Below are positions 26,773 to 33,788 of a stretch of DNA of 64,000 bases, one piece after another. The translations under genes and the position numbers were made by a program. Under the pieces are notes generated by a model. It did no database searches, was not told the origin of the DNA, and worked only from the letters and a program-made list of their open reading frames with translations. How positions within the stretch are numbered: position 1 is the first letter of the stretch; each line of letters starts with the position of its first letter. Origin of the DNA: Croceibacterium mercuriale (lineage in GTDB: Bacteria > Pseudomonadota > Alphaproteobacteria > Sphingomonadales > Sphingomonadaceae); assembly GCF_000802385.1 (NCBI RefSeq), contig NZ_JTDN01000001.1, forward strand, positions 565,501-629,500, given 5' to 3'.

Positions 26773-27513
26773 TCATTCCCGCAGCGCGCTCCGCAGCTGC
26801 TTGAGCGCGGATGCCTTCAGCTGATGAACCCGCGGCACGCTGACCTCCAGCACGGCGGCGATCTCCGCCAGGTTCATCTCCTCCACGAAATACAGCTTGA
26901 TCACCAGTTGCAGCCGTTCCGGCAGGTCGGCGATGGCCGTGACAAGCCGTGACCGGTCCTCCTGCGCCAGCAGGACCTGCTCCGCCGTCGCGTCATCGGC
27001 GGCAAAGCGGGTGTCGGCATCGGAATAGCACTCGTCGATCGAACCTACAGTGATCGGTCCCGCCTCGTCGCGCAGTTGCTGCGCTTCCTCGGCCGAAAGG
27101 CCCAACGCACCTGCCAGTTCAGCCAGATCCGGCTCGCGCCCGAGTTGCGCCCGCAGGCCAGCTACCGCCTTCTCCAGCCGCAGGCGGCGCATCCGCTGTC
27201 CGCGCGGTTCGGCGGAGCAGCTGCGCAGCAGGTCCACCATGGCCCCGCGCACGCGCAGCTTGGCATAGGCGGCGAAACCATCTTCCGTCGGCCCGCCATG
27301 CTTCTGCGCACATTCGGTCAGCGCAACCAGGCCGGCCTGCATCAGGTCGTCCACGTCCAGCGCACCGCTGGCGCTGCCCGACAGATGCCAGGCGAGCCGG
27401 CGGACCATCGGCAGGAAGCGGGTCACGCGATCGGCAACCTCGTCACCGCGGTAGGACCGTTCGGCACGCATGCCGGCGTGGCGGGATAGGGGAACAGGGG
27501 CGTAGTACATCAT
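26773..27513 (-). CDS. fliA: flagellar sigma factor FliA (sigma-28)
   Basis: 246 residues. Region 2 (about 35-100) contains DVDDLMQAGLVALTECAQKHGG and FAAYAKLRVRGAMVDLLR, typical of sigma-28. Region 3 (about 115-150) carries LRAQLGREPDLAELAGALGLS. Region 4 (about 190-246) carries LPERLQLVIKLYFVEEMNLAEIAAVLEVSVPRVHQLK. FliA directs late flagellar genes (filament, chemotaxis) and is held by FlgM, which is encoded 3.4 kb away on the same strand. The start ATG 27513 overlaps the flhA stop by 4 bases. It is the last gene of the sigma-54-driven transglycosylase-flhA-fliA unit. The 235 bases after its stop hold no recognisable gene. Confidence 0.95.
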   Translation of the reverse strand: MMYYAPVPLSRHAGMRAERSYRGDEVADRVTRFLPMVRRLAWHLSGSASGALDVDDLMQAGLVALTECAQKHGGPTEDGFAAYAKLRVRGAMVDLLRSCSAEPRGQRMRRLRLEKAVAGLRAQLGREPDLAELAGALGLSAEEAQQLRDEAGPITVGSIDECYSDADTRFAADDATAEQVLLAQEDRSRLVTAIADLPERLQLVIKLYFVEEMNLAEIAAVLEVSVPRVHQLKASALKQLRSALRE

Positions 27514-29642
27514 GCGGCCAGCGGCTCCTCTGTCGCGGGGTGGGCCAGTGCGGGTGGGGCAGGTTCCTTGCCGCCGACGATCCCGATCACCTCGATCGGC
27601 TGGGTCGGTGGCAGCTCGGCGATGGACAGGACGGTGCAGGCGGGTGCCCGCAGCTTCAGCAGCGCGGCCAGCGGGCGGCGGGCGCGGGGCTGCACGATCA
27701 GCGCGGCATGGCGTCCGCCCGGCAGGGTGGCGGCGATCGCGGCCACCCGTTCCCCGATGGAGCGGGCAAGGTCGGGTTCCAGCACCAGCTGACCGCTCAG
27801 CGGATCGTGCAGGCCGCCGACCACCATCTCCTCCAGCTCGGCCGCGAGGGTAATGACCGGCAACACCTCGTCCGGCTGGCACAGGGCGCCAACCAGCAGC
27901 GGACCCAGATCGGCCCGGATCATGTCGAGCAGCCGATCGTGCTCCAGCGTGACCTGCACCGCCTGCGACAGGCTGGCGAGCACCGGCAGGGGATGCGCGA
28001 ACGGGATGCCGTCGGCCAGCAGGGCGCGCAGCAGGCGGGTCAGGGCGGCCAGGCTCAGCGGGGCAGGGGTGATGGTGTCGATCAGCTGCGCATTGCGTTC
28101 GCGCACCAGGTCGATCAGCTCGCGCACCTGGTCGGGTCCCAGCAGGTCGTGTGCCCGCACGCTCAGCAACTGGTTCACATGCGTGGCAACCACGCTTTCC
28201 AGGTCGACCACCAGGTAGCCTTCTGCCACGGCCAGGTCGCGCATGGCCGGGTCGATCCATAGGGCCGGGCAGTTGAAGCTGGGATCCAGCGTCGGCTCGC
28301 CCTGCACCAGGCTGCTGCGGCCCACCTGTCCGGTGTCGATCGCCAGCAGGCGGCCGAGGCGCAGCGTAGCGGCGCCGAGCGGCGCACCGCCCAGGGTGAT
28401 GCGGTAGCGGTCAGGTGCGAGATCGAAGCTGTCACGGATGCGGAATTGCGGGACGATGAAGCCGAAGCTTTGGCACATCTGCTTGCGCAGGCCGGTCAGC
28501 CGGCTGACCAGCGGAGCGCCGCGGGCCTCGTCCGCCAGCTGCACCAGGCCATAACCCAGCTCGATCGTCACCATGGCGCGTTCGGATACGTCGGCAATGG
28601 TGATGCGCGCCGGATCGGGTACGGGTTCGGGCACGATGGCGTTGGAGGCAGCGATCGCGCGGCTCTGGCTCAGCTTGCGCCACAGCAGCAGGGTGGCGGC
28701 GGCGAGCGGCAGGAACAGGGTCTGCGGCATGGCCGGGATCATGCCCAGCGCCGCCAGGATCAGGCCGACCGGCAGCCAGATGCGCGGGTCCGCCAGCTGT
28801 CCGCCGATCTGGCCGGACAGATCGCGCGTGTCGGACACGCGGGTGACGATCACCGCCGCCGCAATCGACAGCAGCAGCGCGGGAACGGACGCGACCAGCG
28901 CGTCGCCGACCGCCAGCGTGACGTACAGCTCGCCCGCCTCGCCGGCGGACAGGCCGTGGCTGACCATGCCCAGCACCAGCCCGCCGATGATGTTGACCGC
29001 CAGGATCAGCAGCGCGGCGACCGCGTCACCTTTCACGAACTTGCTGGCGCCATCCATGCTGCCGTAGAAATCGGCCTCGGTGGCGACCTCGCGGCGGCGG
29101 GCCTTGGCCTCCTCCGCAGTCAGCAGCCCGGCGGCGAGGTCGGCGTCGATCGCCATCTGCTTGCCCGGCAGCGCGTCCAGCGTGAAGCGGGCGGACACTT
29201 CGGAGACGCGGCCCGCACCCTTGGTCACCACCACCAGGTTGATGATCATCAGGATCAGGAACACGAACAGGCCGACCGCAAAGTTGCCGCCGATCAGGAA
29301 GGCACCGAACGCCTCGATTACCATGCCGGCGGCGGCCTCGCCCTCATGCCCGTTCAGCAGCACCACGCGGGTGGAGGCGACGTTCAGCGCCAGGCGCAGC
29401 AGGGTGGCGAACAGCACGACAGAAGGGAAGGCGGAGAAATCGAGTGGCTTTTCCGCATTGATTGCCGCCATCAGCACAGCGACCGACAGGGCGATGTTCA
29501 GCACGAAGAACACGTCCAGTACCAGCGCCGGTATCGGCATCACCATCAGCACGATGATGGTCAGGATCGCGCCCGGCAGGGCGAGGGTCGGCGGCAGGAA
29601 GCGGTTCACGCCGCGCGGCGCGACGAAGGAGGCGGTGGTCAC
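27510..29642 (-). CDS. flhA: flagellar type III export gate protein FlhA
   Basis: 710 residues. The N-terminal half has eight helices and the FHIPEP signature (about residues 142-210: GAGRVSEVSARFTLDALPGK, then EADFYGSMDGASKFVKGDA). The C-terminal cytosolic half (from about 350) forms the docking platform for export chaperones and ends Pro/Ala-rich. FlhA couples proton flow to secretion of rod, hook and filament proteins. Its start overlaps the transglycosylase stop by 4 bases and its stop overlaps fliA. flhB, fliPQR and the C-ring genes are not in this window. Confidence 0.97.
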   Translation of the reverse strand: MTTASFVAPRGVNRFLPPTLALPGAILTIIVLMVMPIPALVLDVFFVLNIALSVAVLMAAINAEKPLDFSAFPSVVLFATLLRLALNVASTRVVLLNGHEGEAAAGMVIEAFGAFLIGGNFAVGLFVFLILMIINLVVVTKGAGRVSEVSARFTLDALPGKQMAIDADLAAGLLTAEEAKARRREVATEADFYGSMDGASKFVKGDAVAALLILAVNIIGGLVLGMVSHGLSAGEAGELYVTLAVGDALVASVPALLLSIAAAVIVTRVSDTRDLSGQIGGQLADPRIWLPVGLILAALGMIPAMPQTLFLPLAAATLLLWRKLSQSRAIAASNAIVPEPVPDPARITIADVSERAMVTIELGYGLVQLADEARGAPLVSRLTGLRKQMCQSFGFIVPQFRIRDSFDLAPDRYRITLGGAPLGAATLRLGRLLAIDTGQVGRSSLVQGEPTLDPSFNCPALWIDPAMRDLAVAEGYLVVDLESVVATHVNQLLSVRAHDLLGPDQVRELIDLVRERNAQLIDTITPAPLSLAALTRLLRALLADGIPFAHPLPVLASLSQAVQVTLEHDRLLDMIRADLGPLLVGALCQPDEVLPVITLAAELEEMVVGGLHDPLSGQLVLEPDLARSIGERVAAIAATLPGGRHAALIVQPRARRPLAALLKLRAPACTVLSIAELPPTQPIEVIGIVGGKEPAPPALAHPATEEPLAA

Positions 29643-30496
29643 AGGTTGAAGGCCTTGAGCCGGTCGTAAGCGGCATCGGCCCGGGCCAGCGCCCGGCCGG
29701 ACATGGCCGTGTCACCCGTGCCGAAGGTCGCCCGCAGCGTGTCTGCCATGGACGGTCGCGAGGCAGGAGCGCTGGTCGCACCGTTGCCCATGCTGGCCAG
29801 CCGGAAGGATGCCGGCCGGCTGCTGGTCGGCAAGGCGTTGCCGCCGCCGGGCTGCCAGCCGGTGCCGCCCTCCATGGCACTGGCGACCTTGCTGCGCAGC
29901 AGGCCCATCACTTCGCCCACGGAGCGCGGGCCGGCAGTGCCGTGGAAGATGGCACGGTTGCTGGCGGCGGCGTCGGGGAACAGGGCAGCGGCAGACTGGC
30001 CGGGGTCGGTGTGCAGCGCCCCTAGGAACTGCCGGGCGCCCGCCTGCCCCATGAAGTGCGCCAGGTACAGCTCGGCCGCGTCAGGTTCGCGCCCCAGCAC
30101 GCCGCGCAATGCGCCGGCATTGTCGCGCGCCAGCTCCGCCGCCATCATGGCGGAGGCATCGGCGTCGTAGCGCAGCGCCATCACCGCGCGCGCCATCGCC
30201 GGATCGTCCACCCGTGCGCGGCCGCCATCCCGGCTGATCGCGGCTTCGGCCCAGCCCAGGCCATGCGCCGCGCCATGCTTGTCCAGCGTGTCGAGCCAGG
30301 TGCCGGACACGAACTGGAACAGGCCGGCCGCGCTGCTGGTGCGGGCCTGCGCGTTGGTGTCCAGCCCGGATTCGATCCGCGCCTGCGCCATCAGGTAATC
30401 GAAGTTGACGCCGGTCGCGGCGGCGGCGCGGGCGATCGCTTCATGCGGGTCGCCGACCGCGGTGCCGCCCGGCTGGGCGGCGGTAATCGTGGGCAC
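29639..30496 (-). CDS. lytic transglycosylase, probably flagellum-associated
   Basis: 285 residues starting at GTG 30496 with GAGGGG upstream. The SLT domain is at the N-terminus, with catalytic Glu42 in AQARIESGLDTNAQARTSSAAGLFQFVSGTWLD. The next 100 residues (ELYLAHFMGQAGARQFLGAL) match the extended transglycosylase seen in several alphaproteobacterial flagellar clusters. The C-terminal 90 residues are low-complexity. No Sec signal peptide is evident, so it may be exported by the flagellar apparatus. FlgJ here lacks the usual muramidase domain, so this enzyme is the obvious candidate to open the peptidoglycan for the rod. First gene of the unit under the sigma-54 promoter at 30535-30550. 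Confidence 0.85.
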   Translation of the reverse strand: MPTITAAQPGGTAVGDPHEAIARAAAATGVNFDYLMAQARIESGLDTNAQARTSSAAGLFQFVSGTWLDTLDKHGAAHGLGWAEAAISRDGGRARVDDPAMARAVMALRYDADASAMMAAELARDNAGALRGVLGREPDAAELYLAHFMGQAGARQFLGALHTDPGQSAAALFPDAAASNRAIFHGTAGPRSVGEVMGLLRSKVASAMEGGTGWQPGGGNALPTSSRPASFRLASMGNGATSAPASRPSMADTLRATFGTGDTAMSGRALARADAAYDRLKAFNL

Positions 30497-30534
30497 TCGT
30501 GATCCCCTCTGCTTGGGTTCCTGCAGAGGAGATC

Positions 30535-30550
30535 AGCAAGGGTCGTGCCA
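30535..30550 (-). promoter_or_regulatory. sigma-54 promoter of the transglycosylase-flhA-fliA unit
   Basis: Read on the reverse strand, TGGCACG-ACCC-TTGCT matches the sigma-54 consensus TGGCACG-N4-TTGCW at every fixed position, with the invariant GG and GC ten bases apart. The GTG start is 38 bases downstream. The 20 bases beginning here differ at only two positions from the flgB promoter at 32959-32978. Between it and the start lies a 7-bp inverted repeat, CCTCTGC/GCAGAGG (30506-30512 and 30523-30529), possibly a leader hairpin. Confidence 0.85.
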
Positions 30551-30552
30551 GA

Positions 30553-30876
30553 TCAGTGCGCGGGGATTGCCCGGTGATATAGCTTCACCGATCCGGTCAG
30601 CGCGGCGAAGCGCGCGGCCATGTTGGTGGCGATCAGGTTGCGCAGCCGGCGATTGGTCTCGTTCACCCGGCGCACCGCATCCAGCAGGCCCAGGCATTCG
30701 TCATCCAGCGCGGCCGCGTCGGTGGCGGACAGCTGGTCGCACATGTCCAGCTTGCCCTGCGCACAGGTCAGGATGCGTTCCAGGTCCAGCCCGGCAAGTG
30801 CCTGCCGCTCGCCTTCCAGCAGGGCAAGCATCTGCCGCAGGCGCGTGGCGGTGTCGGTGTGGAAGGCGGAGATCAT
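30553..30876 (-). CDS. flgN: FlgN-like flagellar export chaperone
   Basis: 107 residues, all-helical, start ATG 30876 overlapping the flgM stop by 4 bases. The pattern LRQMLALLEGERQALAGLDLERI, then cysteine-containing helices and VNETNRRLRNLIATNMAARF, fits the FlgN family, which escorts the hook-filament junction proteins FlgK and FlgL to FlhA. Sequence conservation in this family is low, so position (flgA-flgM-flgN order) is part of the evidence. Confidence 0.72.
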   Translation of the reverse strand: MISAFHTDTATRLRQMLALLEGERQALAGLDLERILTCAQGKLDMCDQLSATDAAALDDECLGLLDAVRRVNETNRRLRNLIATNMAARFAALTGSVKLYHRAIPAH

Positions 30877-31163
30877 GCATTGTCTCGCTTGAGGTGGCCA
30901 GCGGCGATCATCGCATCGGCGATCGCCCCCGGCTCCAGGGAATAGTCGCCCCGCCTGATCGCTTCGCGGATAGCGCGAACCCGCCCGGTATCGATCGGCG
31001 TCTCGCCGGCAGCAGACAGCCGCGCGGCGATCGACGCCTCGACGTCCGGCGGGGCTGGCGTGGCGCTGCCGGTGTCGGTGCGGGCTGCGCTCACCTTGGC
31101 GAGTGGTTGCAACGGTATGATCCGCTGCGGGGCAATGGGTCTGGCATTTTCGATCGGTTTCAT
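30873..31163 (-). CDS. flgM: anti-sigma-28 factor FlgM
   Basis: 96 residues. The C-terminal half has the FliA-binding signature: VEASIAARLSAAGETPIDTGRVRAIREAIRRGDYSLEPGAIADAMI, with the typical D-x-x-R-V-x-x-I-R-x-A-I-x-x-G-x-Y order. The N-terminal half is disordered and basic, as expected of a protein exported through the flagellar channel. It binds FliA until the hook is complete. It lies 89 bases downstream of flgA and overlaps flgN. Confidence 0.88.
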   Translation of the reverse strand: MKPIENARPIAPQRIIPLQPLAKVSAARTDTGSATPAPPDVEASIAARLSAAGETPIDTGRVRAIREAIRRGDYSLEPGAIADAMIAAGHLKRDNA

Positions 31164-31252
31164 CGCGCGTGCTCCGGCGATCAGCTATCGAATGCACAGA
31201 ACGGCAGCGATGCCAGCCTTTATAGGGGCACTGGCGGCAGAGTGTTGCCGAT

Positions 31253-31774
31253 CTACGGCATTTCCATGCCGACCAGGCCCGGCCGGATCACACGGGCGCG
31301 CATGGGCTCCGCATCGCGCCCGGCGGGGCGCACTCGGATCCAGTCGCCGACGGCGCCCGCCTCCATCGCCTCCGCCTGCCGCTGGAGCGCAAAGCCGCGA
31401 CCGCGCAGCGCGACGGTCACCGTCTCTCCGCGTGCCACCACCTTCTGAGCGGATGCGGATGCGGATGCGAATGCAGATGCCGCGGCTTGCGGCGTGGATG
31501 TCAGGGGCACGAACAGTCGCCAGCCTGCGACCGGGCAGCGGACCAGCACGCTCGCCTGCCCGCCGCCATGCATTTCCAGCGTCAGCGGCTGCGGGCAGGC
31601 GGCCAGCCGCAACCGGCGATCGACCGGCTGGCGCGCGCCGCCGGGCTCGCCGATGCCGTGGCCGGTGAAGTTCGCCACGGCACCGTCGATGGCGCCCGGA
31701 TCGACCACCGGATTGGCCAGGGCGGTGGCCGGCAGCACCGCGCAGGCGGCGGCAAGAAAGAACAGGGATCGCAT
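31253..31774 (-). CDS. flgA: P-ring assembly chaperone FlgA
   Basis: 173 residues with signal peptide MRSLFFLAAACAVLPATALA. The SAF-type C-terminal domain shows VVARGETVTVALRGRGFALQ, then AVGDWIRVRPAGRDAEPMRARVI. A periplasmic chaperone for P-ring protein FlgI. The protein is short for FlgA (usually 200 or more). Between the two domains is an Ala/Ser-rich linker (AASAFASASASA) coded by a tandem hexamer repeat. It lies 45 bases downstream of the mini-MotB-like gene and upstream of flgM. Confidence 0.88.
   Translation of the reverse strand: MRSLFFLAAACAVLPATALANPVVDPGAIDGAVANFTGHGIGEPGGARQPVDRRLRLAACPQPLTLEMHGGGQASVLVRCPVAGWRLFVPLTSTPQAAASAFASASASAQKVVARGETVTVALRGRGFALQRQAEAMEAGAVGDWIRVRPAGRDAEPMRARVIRPGLVGMEMP
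31449..31478. repeat. hexanucleotide tandem repeat inside flgA
   Basis: On the plus strand three exact GCGGAT units (31449-31466) are followed by GCGAAT and GCAGAT. On the coding strand this gives the alternating Ala-Ser/Phe linker of FlgA. Since the unit is 6 bp, copy-number change would alter linker length without frameshift. Confidence 0.8.
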
Positions 31775-31819
31775 GAAGGCTCCTTGGTGGTTGGCACCTT
31801 CGGAGCAAGCATCATGCCA

Positions 31820-32200
31820 TCAGGGCACGCGATCATAGGCAAGGATGGCGATGACACCCGTGGTCTGTTCTGCAGTTCGCGGCTGGATCACCACGCGGGC
31901 ATCCGGCAGGTCCGCCGCCAGCGCGAGCGCTCGTCCGCTGTCGACGGGCGCAGCGAGCAGGGTCAGTTGCAGCCGGGGATCACGCTGCTCGCTCGCCAGC
32001 CATTCGGCCAGTGGAGGCGCATCCGGCTTGTCGCGCCAGATCGCGGCAGGCGTGCCGACCTGCGGCGGCGTGACGGAGACAGGCGCAGGCGCAGCGTCCG
32101 GGCGGTCCAGAGCGGAGGCGGCGACCAGGAACAGGATCAGCGCCAGGTCAGCCAGCATGGTCTGCCATCCGCCCAGGCCGGCACGTGCGCCGGGAATCAT
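31820..32200 (-). CDS. mini MotB-like membrane protein without a recognisable OmpA domain
   Basis: 126 residues, not a named family. The N-terminus GGWQTMLADLALILFLVAAS aligns with the plug and membrane helix of the canonical MotB encoded at 41685 (GGAWKVAYADFVTAMMAFF). In both, Trp is followed six residues later by the Asp that binds protons in MotB (Asp18 here, Asp39 there). Only one helix is present. The remaining 95 residues are periplasmic, Pro/Ala-rich, ending in LQLTLLAAPVDSGRALALAADLPDARVVIQP, perhaps a degenerate OmpA-type fold. It overlaps the MotA-like gene by 4 bases (ATGA), so the two are made together. Likely role: non-canonical stator or ion-driven motor subunit; inferred. Confidence 0.6.
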   Translation of the reverse strand: MIPGARAGLGGWQTMLADLALILFLVAASALDRPDAAPAPVSVTPPQVGTPAAIWRDKPDAPPLAEWLASEQRDPRLQLTLLAAPVDSGRALALAADLPDARVVIQPRTAEQTTGVIAILAYDRVP

Positions 32201-32850
32201 GCTGCGATGTCGGCGTCAGAGGCATGCATCGTCGCGGAGGCCACACTCTGCCGCACGGCACGGGCCAGCCACTCGACCACCGCCTGCCGTTCCGTATCTT
32301 CGTGCGCCGCTCGCCGGGCGATCGCGGCGGCAAGCGGCGCGCAGATGAAATGCGCCAGTACCAGGCCGTACAGGGTGGTGGTCACCGCACCGCCGATCGC
32401 ATCGGCATAGGTGCTGCCACCGGCCACCGCGCCGGTCAGCCCGCTCATCGCCAGCAACGTGCCGGCAAGGCCCAGCACCGGCGCCAGCTCGGTCGCCTGG
32501 TCCAGCACGTTTCCGGCGACCGCGGCGTCGCCCGCCCGGTCGCGACCGAGACGCGCATGGGTGGCCAGCAGCCCGTCCACCGATCGGGAGCGGATCAGCG
32601 CATCGGTCGCCCGGTCGAACTCGCCATCGCTGACCGATCGCATCCGCGCCCGGATCAGCCCGTCGGCATCGATGTCGCCGATCTGCGCGGCCAGTCGCTG
32701 GCGGATGGTGACGGGGTCGAATCGCCTTCGCGTCAGCCCGGCAATCGCCCGCAAGGTGATGCGCAGCTCCGCCGCGCCGCAGCGCAGCGCCGTGGCGGCC
32801 AGCGTGCCGCCGGCCACCATGATGGCCGATGCGGGATCGAGAATGTCCAT
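32197..32850 (-). CDS. MotA/TolQ/ExbB-type protein lacking the first helix
   Basis: 217 residues. It starts directly with MDILDPASAIMVAGGTLAATAL, which corresponds to helix 2 of MotA/PomA (the SILIVVGG region); helix 1 is absent, and the sequence upstream of ATG 32850 is not hydrophobic. Helices 3 and 4 are clear: LDQATELAPVLGLAGTLLAM, the MotA ATxAP-x-GMxGT motif, and AIGGAVTTTLYGLVLAHFI, the MotA AVALLTTLYG motif. The cytoplasmic loop (about 40-130) is Arg-rich. Divergent from flgB and upstream of the mini MotB-like gene and flgA. It is distinct from the full-length MotA at 40820. Confidence 0.75.
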   Translation of the reverse strand: MDILDPASAIMVAGGTLAATALRCGAAELRITLRAIAGLTRRRFDPVTIRQRLAAQIGDIDADGLIRARMRSVSDGEFDRATDALIRSRSVDGLLATHARLGRDRAGDAAVAGNVLDQATELAPVLGLAGTLLAMSGLTGAVAGGSTYADAIGGAVTTTLYGLVLAHFICAPLAAAIARRAAHEDTERQAVVEWLARAVRQSVASATMHASDADIAA

Positions 32851-32898
32851 GCACGTCAGAACGGCAGCGGGGCAGCGGCTTTCAGGCCGGGGCGGACA

Positions 32899-32927
32899 CT
32901 TGCCGGACAGCGGCAAGCGCTTGCCGG
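32899..32927. promoter_or_regulatory. tripartite palindromic element, candidate enhancer for flgB
   Basis: CTTGCCG (32899-32905), five bases, CGGCAAG (32911-32917), two bases, CTTGCCGG (32920-32927). The second and third arms make a perfect 16-bp palindrome (CGGCAAGCGCTTGCCG). It lies 32-60 bases upstream of the flgB sigma-54 promoter and 49-77 bases upstream of the divergent MotA-like start. Enhancer-binding proteins that drive sigma-54 flagellar promoters in alphaproteobacteria (FlbD-type) bind GC-rich CGGCA-containing sites, so an activator site is likely. A Rho-independent terminator is unlikely because there is no U-tract. Confidence 0.6.
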
Positions 32928-32958
32928 CCGCAGCCATGCGCCGGTGCGAAAGCGCAAT

Positions 32959-32974
32959 TGGCACGTCCCTTGCT
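32959..32974 (+). promoter_or_regulatory. sigma-54 promoter of the flgB-L operon
   Basis: TGGCACG-TCCC-TTGCT, a full match to the sigma-54 consensus with GG and GC ten bases apart. It ends 57 bases before ATG 33032 of flgB and is the only strong promoter found in the 181-base divergent region. Sigma-54 promoters need an enhancer-binding ATPase; none is encoded inside the flagellar island, although a PspF-type activator is partly visible at the left edge of the window. Confidence 0.88.
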
Positions 32975-33031
32975 GAACAGCTCCACGATACCGCCGCACA
33001 GGCGGGCAACCGGAACGGAGCACCTTCTGAC

Positions 33032-33379
33032 ATGAGCCAATCCCTGTTCGGCATCCACGGCGCGGCGCTGGAGGTTCGCTCGCACCGCATGGGCGTGCTG
33101 GCGTCCAACATCGCCAATGCCGCGACGCCTGGATACAAGGCGCAGGACATTGACTTCGGCGGTGCGCTGCAGGCCCGCCTGGCGGGTGCGGATGGCGAGG
33201 CCGCGATCGGCGGGGCCACCCTGTATCGCCGCCCCGTGATGTCCAGCTTGGACGGCAACACCGTGGAGATGGCGACCGAGCAGGCCGCCTTTGCCGAGAA
33301 CGCCGTCGGCTATTCCGCCACGCTCGGCTTCCTGAAGGGGCGGGTCGAAACCGTCACCCGCGCGATCCGGGGCGAGTAG
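33032..33379 (+). CDS. flgB: flagellar proximal rod protein FlgB
   Basis: 115 residues. It shows HRMGVLASNIANAATPGYKAQDIDF, the rod/hook family N-terminal motif in FlgB form, and the C-terminal helix NTVEMATEQAAFAENAVGYSATLGFLKGR. Exported by the flagellar type III system, it forms the base of the rod. First gene of the forward flagellar operon, 57 bases after the sigma-54 promoter. The start is ATG 33032 although the frame is open upstream across the promoter. Confidence 0.95.
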   Translation: MSQSLFGIHGAALEVRSHRMGVLASNIANAATPGYKAQDIDFGGALQARLAGADGEAAIGGATLYRRPVMSSLDGNTVEMATEQAAFAENAVGYSATLGFLKGRVETVTRAIRGE

Positions 33380-33383
33380 GGCG

Positions 33384-33788
33384 ATGCCGAACCCCACGAC
33401 CCTGTTCCAGCTGGGGCACCAGGCGATGTCGGCGCAGCTGGTGCGCATGAACGCCGCCGCCTCCAACCTCGCCAATGCGGGCAGCGTCTCGCAGACGGAG
33501 CAGGGCGCGTACCGCCCGGTGCGCGCCGTGTTCGCGCAGGCGCTGGACCGGCAGACCGGCCTCAGCACCGTCAATGTCGCCACTGTCGCCCGCGCCGATG
33601 TCGCGCCTGCCCGCCGCTACGACCCGGGTCATCCGCTGGCGGACGAGCAGGGCGAGGTCTGGGTCAGCCCGGTCGATGAGAACGAGGAGATGGTCGAGAT
33701 GCTCGAGGCCTCCCGCCAGTACCGCAACATGGTGGAGGCCCTGTCCACCGCCAAGCAACTGATGCTCGAAACCATGAGGATGAAATGA
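33384..33788 (+). CDS. flgC: flagellar proximal rod protein FlgC
   Basis: 134 residues. N-terminal MSAQLVRMNAAASNLANAGSV and the C-terminal signature DENEEMVEMLEASRQYRNMVEAL are diagnostic of FlgC. A central YDPGHPLADEQGEVWVSPV is well conserved in the family. Rod subunit distal to FlgB. It starts 4 bases after flgB and overlaps flgD by 4 bases. Confidence 0.96.
   Translation: MPNPTTLFQLGHQAMSAQLVRMNAAASNLANAGSVSQTEQGAYRPVRAVFAQALDRQTGLSTVNVATVARADVAPARRYDPGHPLADEQGEVWVSPVDENEEMVEMLEASRQYRNMVEALSTAKQLMLETMRMK

Noticed and set aside
26538-26804. Short forward frames between hspQ and fliA (for example from ATG 26649)
   Set aside because: The frame runs into the 3' end of fliA on the other strand, has no Shine-Dalgarno and no family resemblance. 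Possibly decayed sequence; not called. The 235-base gap shows no RNA gene or terminator.
31199-31233. Possible FliA promoter upstream of flgM on the reverse strand (TAAAGG ... GCCGTTCT)
   Set aside because: The two elements are 13 bases apart instead of 15 and the -10 match is partial.
31793-31810. Sigma-54-like TGGCACC...GAGC on the plus strand near flgA
   Set aside because: The -12 element is GAGC, not TTGC, and no forward gene follows.
32899-32927. Palindrome upstream of flgB as a terminator
   Set aside because: It lies between two divergent gene starts and has no U-tract, so a regulatory site is the better reading.
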